NCBI GenBank assembly: GCA_014378185.1
Contig: JACMOE010000614.1
Location: 1-9,125, forward strand
DNA length: 9,125 nucleotides
Direction of reading: 5' to 3'
Origin: Gemmatimonadaceae bacterium
GTDB taxonomy: Bacteria; Gemmatimonadota; Gemmatimonadetes; Gemmatimonadales; Gemmatimonadaceae
Below are positions 6,615-9,125 of this stretch, piece by piece. Below the pieces are notes generated by a model. The model saw only the letters and a list, made by a program, of their open reading frames with translations. It made no database searches and was not told where the DNA came from. Made by a program: the position numbers and the translations under genes. Every line of letters starts with the position of its first letter. Position 1 is the first letter of the stretch.

Positions 6615-8464
6615 ACCTCAGCGCAATCGATTGGGCGATCGTCATCGGCTATTTCGCACTCTCCACGGGAATCGGCCTCTTCTTCACGAAGAAGGGCGGT
6701 GAGAGCATCGAGGAGTACTTCCTGTCCGGCCGCAACGTGAGCTGGTGGCTTGCCGGCGCCAGCATGGTGGCGACGACGTTCGCGGCGGATACGCCGCTGG
6801 TGGTGACGGGCTTCGTGTTCGCGCACGGCGTGGCGGGCAACTGGTTGTGGTGGAGTTTTCTGATGAGCGGCATGCTCACGGTCTTCTTCTTCGCGCGGCT
6901 CTGGCGTCGCGCCGGCGTGATGACGGATGTCGAGTTCGCCGAGTTGCGTTACAGCGGCAAGCCGGCCGCGGCGCTGCGGGGATTCCGGGCGCTCTATCTC
7001 GCCATTCCGATCAACCTGATCATTCTCGGCTGGGTGACCAGGGCGATGATCAAGATCCTCACGATCTCGCTCGGCCTGCATCCGGTGAACGTTCTCGGCA
7101 CCACCGTGTCGGGCGAGGTGATCGCCGTCGGCATCTGCTTCGTGATCACCGTGGCCTATTCCACCGGCGCCGGCATGTGGGCGGTGCTGTGGACCGATCT
7201 CGTACAGTTCGTCATCAAGATGAGCGCGGTGATCGTGCTGGCCGTGTACGCCGTGCGGGCGGTGGGTGGCATGGACAAGCTGAAGTCCGGTCTCGTCGCG
7301 CACTACGGGAACGCGGACGCGGCCATCTCGGTGCTCCCGGTCCAGTTCGGCGCGAACGGCATCACCGGGTATGTGTGGATGCCGCTGCTCACGCTCGCAG
7401 TGTTCCTGTCCGTGCAGTGGTGGGCTGCGTGGTATCCTGGCGCGGAGCCAGGGGGCGGCGGGTATGTGGCGCAGCGGATCTTCTCGGCGAAGACGGAGCG
7501 CGACGGCGTGCTGGCTACGCTGTTCTTCAACGTGGCACACTACGCCATCCGTCCGTGGCCCTGGATCATCACCGCGCTGGCCACGGTAATCCTGTATCCG
7601 GCGGGCATTGGTCCGACGCACGATCACGAGGCGGCATACGTGCAGGCCTACGTCGACCTGCTGCCCACGCCCTGGCGCGGATTCATGATGGCGGGCTTCG
7701 CGGCGGCCTACATGTCCACTGTCGGGACGCAGCTCAACTGGGGCGCATCGTATCTCGTGAACGACTTCTACAAGCGCTTTCTCAACAAGGATGCGTCCGA
7801 GAAGCACTATGTGAGTGTGTCACGCTGGGCGACGGTCCTGCTCTTCCTCGGCTCCATTTTCGTGACGTGGCAGATCGAGACGGTGGGCGGTGCGTGGGAA
7901 TTCCTGCTCGCCCTGGGGTCTGGTACGGGTCTGGTGCTCATTCTCCGCTGGTACTGGTGGCGCGTGAATGCCTGGAGCGAGATCAGCGCGATGATCACGT
8001 CGTTCGTGGTGTCCGTGGTGGCGCTCAAGGTCGTGAAGGCCAGCCTGCCCGTGGGCAGTCCGCTGGTGCAGACGTACGTGATGCTCATCACGGTGGCCGT
8101 CAGCACGGTGGTGTGGCTCACCGTCACGTTCCTCACCAAGCCGGAGCCAGACGCCAAGCTCGAGGCGTTCTACCAGCGCGTTCGGCCCGGAGGGCCCGGA
8201 TGGCGGCGCACGGCAGCCGCGCTGGGCTACGCAGGCGAGTCGATACCCGGTGGTGCGCTGGCGTGGACAAATTGGCTCGCCGGGCTCATCGCCGTGTACG
8301 CCAGTCTGTTCGGCATCGGCAAGCTGATCTTCGGGGAGACAATGACGGGCGTCATCATGCTCGTGGTCGCCGCGCTTGCGTTTGCCTGGATCGCCCGCGC
8401 ATTCCGGGAGGAGGATGCGGGCCCACGGGCGCAGCGCGACGTGGTCAAGTTGGCGGCGGATTGA
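6611..8464 (+). CDS. Sodium:solute symporter (SSS family)
   Basis: Integral membrane transporter of 617 residues that should couple Na+ entry to uptake of a small solute. The sequence starts NLSAIDWAIVIGYFALSTGI with TM1. It continues with the family segment ESIEEYFLSGRNVSWWLAG (31-49) and TFAADTPL in the region of the unwound TM1/substrate site. AAYMSTVGTQLNWGASYLVN followed by DFYKRF is the typical TM8 region carrying Ser/Thr candidates for the Na2 sodium site. There are about 13-14 hydrophobic segments, and the C-terminal part has the common FYQRVRPGGPGW motif before the last two helices. Substrate cannot be read from the sequence; sugars, amino sugars and related compounds are known for this subgroup. 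The start overlaps the serine-hydrolase stop by 4 nt, so the transporter probably takes up a product released by that enzyme. Confidence 0.93.
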   Translation: MNLSAIDWAIVIGYFALSTGIGLFFTKKGGESIEEYFLSGRNVSWWLAGASMVATTFAADTPLVVTGFVFAHGVAGNWLWWSFLMSGMLTVFFFARLWRRAGVMTDVEFAELRYSGKPAAALRGFRALYLAIPINLIILGWVTRAMIKILTISLGLHPVNVLGTTVSGEVIAVGICFVITVAYSTGAGMWAVLWTDLVQFVIKMSAVIVLAVYAVRAVGGMDKLKSGLVAHYGNADAAISVLPVQFGANGITGYVWMPLLTLAVFLSVQWWAAWYPGAEPGGGGYVAQRIFSAKTERDGVLATLFFNVAHYAIRPWPWIITALATVILYPAGIGPTHDHEAAYVQAYVDLLPTPWRGFMMAGFAAAYMSTVGTQLNWGASYLVNDFYKRFLNKDASEKHYVSVSRWATVLLFLGSIFVTWQIETVGGAWEFLLALGSGTGLVLILRWYWWRVNAWSEISAMITSFVVSVVALKVVKASLPVGSPLVQTYVMLITVAVSTVVWLTVTFLTKPEPDAKLEAFYQRVRPGGPGWRRTAAALGYAGESIPGGALAWTNWLAGLIAVYASLFGIGKLIFGETMTGVIMLVVAALAFAWIARAFREEDAGPRAQRDVVKLAAD

Positions 8465-8512
8465 CGCGAAGCTGGCCATGGGGGAACCGCGCATGATGCC
8501 GTCGTACTCGTA

Positions 8513-8522
8513 GGGTGCACCC
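8513..8522. repeat. 10-nt palindrome downstream of the symporter gene
   Basis: GGGTGCACCC is a perfect palindrome in the gap after the symporter stop, 28 nt before the -35 box of the next promoter. It could be an operator; it has no loop, so it is not a good terminator. Confidence 0.3.
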
Positions 8523-8549
8523 GCCCCGGACGCAACGGGCCGGTTTGCC

Positions 8550-8578
8550 TTGAACGAAGTGCCGCTGCGGGGTATATT
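8550..8578 (+). promoter_or_regulatory. Sigma-70-like promoter of the iron-sulfur carrier gene
   Basis: TTGAAC (8550-8555) and TATATT (8573-8578) are separated by 17 nt, each matching the consensus at 5 of 6 positions. This is the best promoter in the window. Transcription would begin near 8585, leaving a leader of about 48 nt. Confidence 0.75.
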
Positions 8579-8594
8579 GGAATGCAGTAACCGC

Positions 8595-8604
8595 TGAGCG
8601 CTCA
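8595..8604. promoter_or_regulatory. Palindrome at the expected transcription start, possible operator
   Basis: TGAGCGCTCA is a perfect 10-nt palindrome about 10-20 nt downstream of the predicted transcription start. That is a position where a bound repressor would block the promoter. No regulator can be named from the sequence. Confidence 0.35.
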
Positions 8605-8632
8605 TCCCACTGCGCCACACCAAGGAGGACCA

Positions 8633-8989
8633 GTGAGCACCACCAGTCAACCCGATGTCATGATGACCGTGACGCCCGTCGCCGGCGTCGAGGTCAAGAA
8701 GTTCATGTCGCAGGAAGGAGTGGATCCGGCGGTGGGTGGCCTGGGAGTCAGCGTGCAGCCGGGCGGCTGCAGTGGCTTCAAGTACGGCCCCCTCATCGAG
8801 GATGCTGCCGCCGAGGACGACCTCGTTGTCGACCAGGGCGAGTATCGAGTGTTCGTGGACCCCTTTTCCGCGCAGTACATCAGCGGCGTGATCATCGATT
8901 ACACCACGTCGATGCAGGGCTCGGGCTTCACGTTCAAGAACCCGAACGCCACTGGCGGCTGCGGTTGCGGAACTTCCTTCTCGGCCTGA
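8633..8989 (+). CDS. A-type iron-sulfur cluster carrier (HesB/IscA/ErpA family)
   Basis: Small cytoplasmic protein (118 aa) that carries or inserts Fe-S clusters into target enzymes. The three invariant cysteines are present: Cys46 in QPGGCSGFKYG, and Cys110 and Cys112 in the C-terminal TGGCGCGTSF. VFVDPFSAQYISGVIIDYTT (74-93) and GSGFTFKNPNA (97-107) are the other family segments. Length is slightly above the usual 105-115 residues because of a short polar N-terminal extension. The start is a GTG at 8633 with a strong AAGGAGG (8622-8628) 4 nt ahead. It has its own promoter and is followed by a likely terminator, so it appears to be a single-gene unit. No isc or suf genes are beside it, which is common for ErpA-type carriers. 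Which of IscA, SufA or ErpA it corresponds to cannot be decided. Confidence 0.95.
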   Translation: MSTTSQPDVMMTVTPVAGVEVKKFMSQEGVDPAVGGLGVSVQPGGCSGFKYGPLIEDAAAEDDLVVDQGEYRVFVDPFSAQYISGVIIDYTTSMQGSGFTFKNPNATGGCGCGTSFSA

Positions 8990-9052
8990 CGACCACCAAC
9001 TCATGACCTTACCGGTTTCTGGCGCCCTCAAGGACGTCGGAACCGGACAGGG

Positions 9053-9085
9053 GGCCCGCGATCGCAAGGCGCCTCGCGGGCCTTT
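9053..9085 (+). terminator. Probable intrinsic terminator after the iron-sulfur carrier gene
   Basis: GGCCCGCGA (9053-9061) pairs perfectly with TCGCGGGCC (9074-9082) across a 12-nt loop; G-U pairs could extend the base. Only three T follow (9083-9085), so the U-tract is short, as is often seen in GC-rich genomes. It lies 64 nt after the stop codon. Confidence 0.6.
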
Positions 9086-9125
9086 GCGTGTCCCGTCCCA
9101 CGCCACCGCACTCGAACGCATCCAC

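Noticed and set aside
6446..7807. Minus-strand open frame (453 codons) opposite the symporter
   Set aside because: The translation is highly charged and His/Arg-rich, typical of antisense to a membrane protein gene; the plus strand codes for a clear SSS transporter.
8523..8546. Possible terminator after the symporter gene
   Set aside because: The GCCCCG/CGGGC stem needs a bulge, is short, and is followed by only three T.
7820..9121. Minus-strand open frame (433 codons) spanning the symporter end, a promoter and the iron-sulfur carrier
   Set aside because: It crosses an intergenic region and two supported plus-strand genes and shows no recognisable motif.
1..9125. Search for CRISPR arrays, tRNA or rRNA genes, insertion sequences and toxin-antitoxin pairs
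   Set aside because: No direct-repeat array, cloverleaf, transposase motif, terminal inverted repeats or toxin-antitoxin-like gene pair was seen; the window looks like ordinary chromosomal metabolic genes.

Overview
The window is GC-rich, densely coded DNA from a bacterium. Several features fit a Gemmatimonadota-like organism: codon choice strongly biased to G/C in the third position, small lipoproteins of an unfamiliar type, bacterial myo-inositol-phosphate synthase beside a mycobacterial-type phosphatidylinositol-phosphate synthase, and a PDH/BCKDH-type E1. This placement is an inference from gene content, not from a marker gene.

Left half (1-4484, minus strand): six genes read leftwards with no real gaps. 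In transcription order they are a CDP-alcohol phosphatidyltransferase of the phosphatidylinositol-phosphate synthase type, myo-inositol-1-phosphate synthase (ino1), a small lipoprotein, a 97-residue protein of unknown function, and the E1 alpha and E1 beta subunits of a 2-oxoacid dehydrogenase. E1 beta is cut by the left edge. Junctions are 11 nt, a 4-nt overlap, 4 nt, a 1-nt overlap and a 1-nt overlap, so this is very probably one translationally coupled operon. The first two genes form a two-step route from glucose-6-phosphate to an inositol phospholipid. The last two supply acyl-CoA, possibly branched-chain primers for membrane fatty acids, so the operon may join head-group and acyl-chain supply. 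The phosphatidyltransferase lacks one of the metal-binding aspartates of its family motif.

Middle (4485-5321): a minus-strand lipoprotein gene (4647-4997) lies between a 162-nt gap and a 324-nt divergent intergenic region. The divergent region carries a 6-bp hairpin upstream of the lipoprotein gene and a weak candidate promoter facing right.

Right half (5322-8989, plus strand): an exported serine hydrolase of the beta-lactamase/PBP-like class overlaps by 4 nt (ATGA) a sodium:solute symporter. The pair suggests cleavage of an extracytoplasmic substrate followed by uptake of a product; cell-wall muropeptide salvage is a reasonable hypothesis. After a 168-nt gap with a good sigma-70-like promoter and a 10-nt palindrome comes an IscA/HesB-type A-type iron-sulfur carrier. 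A strong 9-bp hairpin, probably a terminator, follows it close to the right edge.
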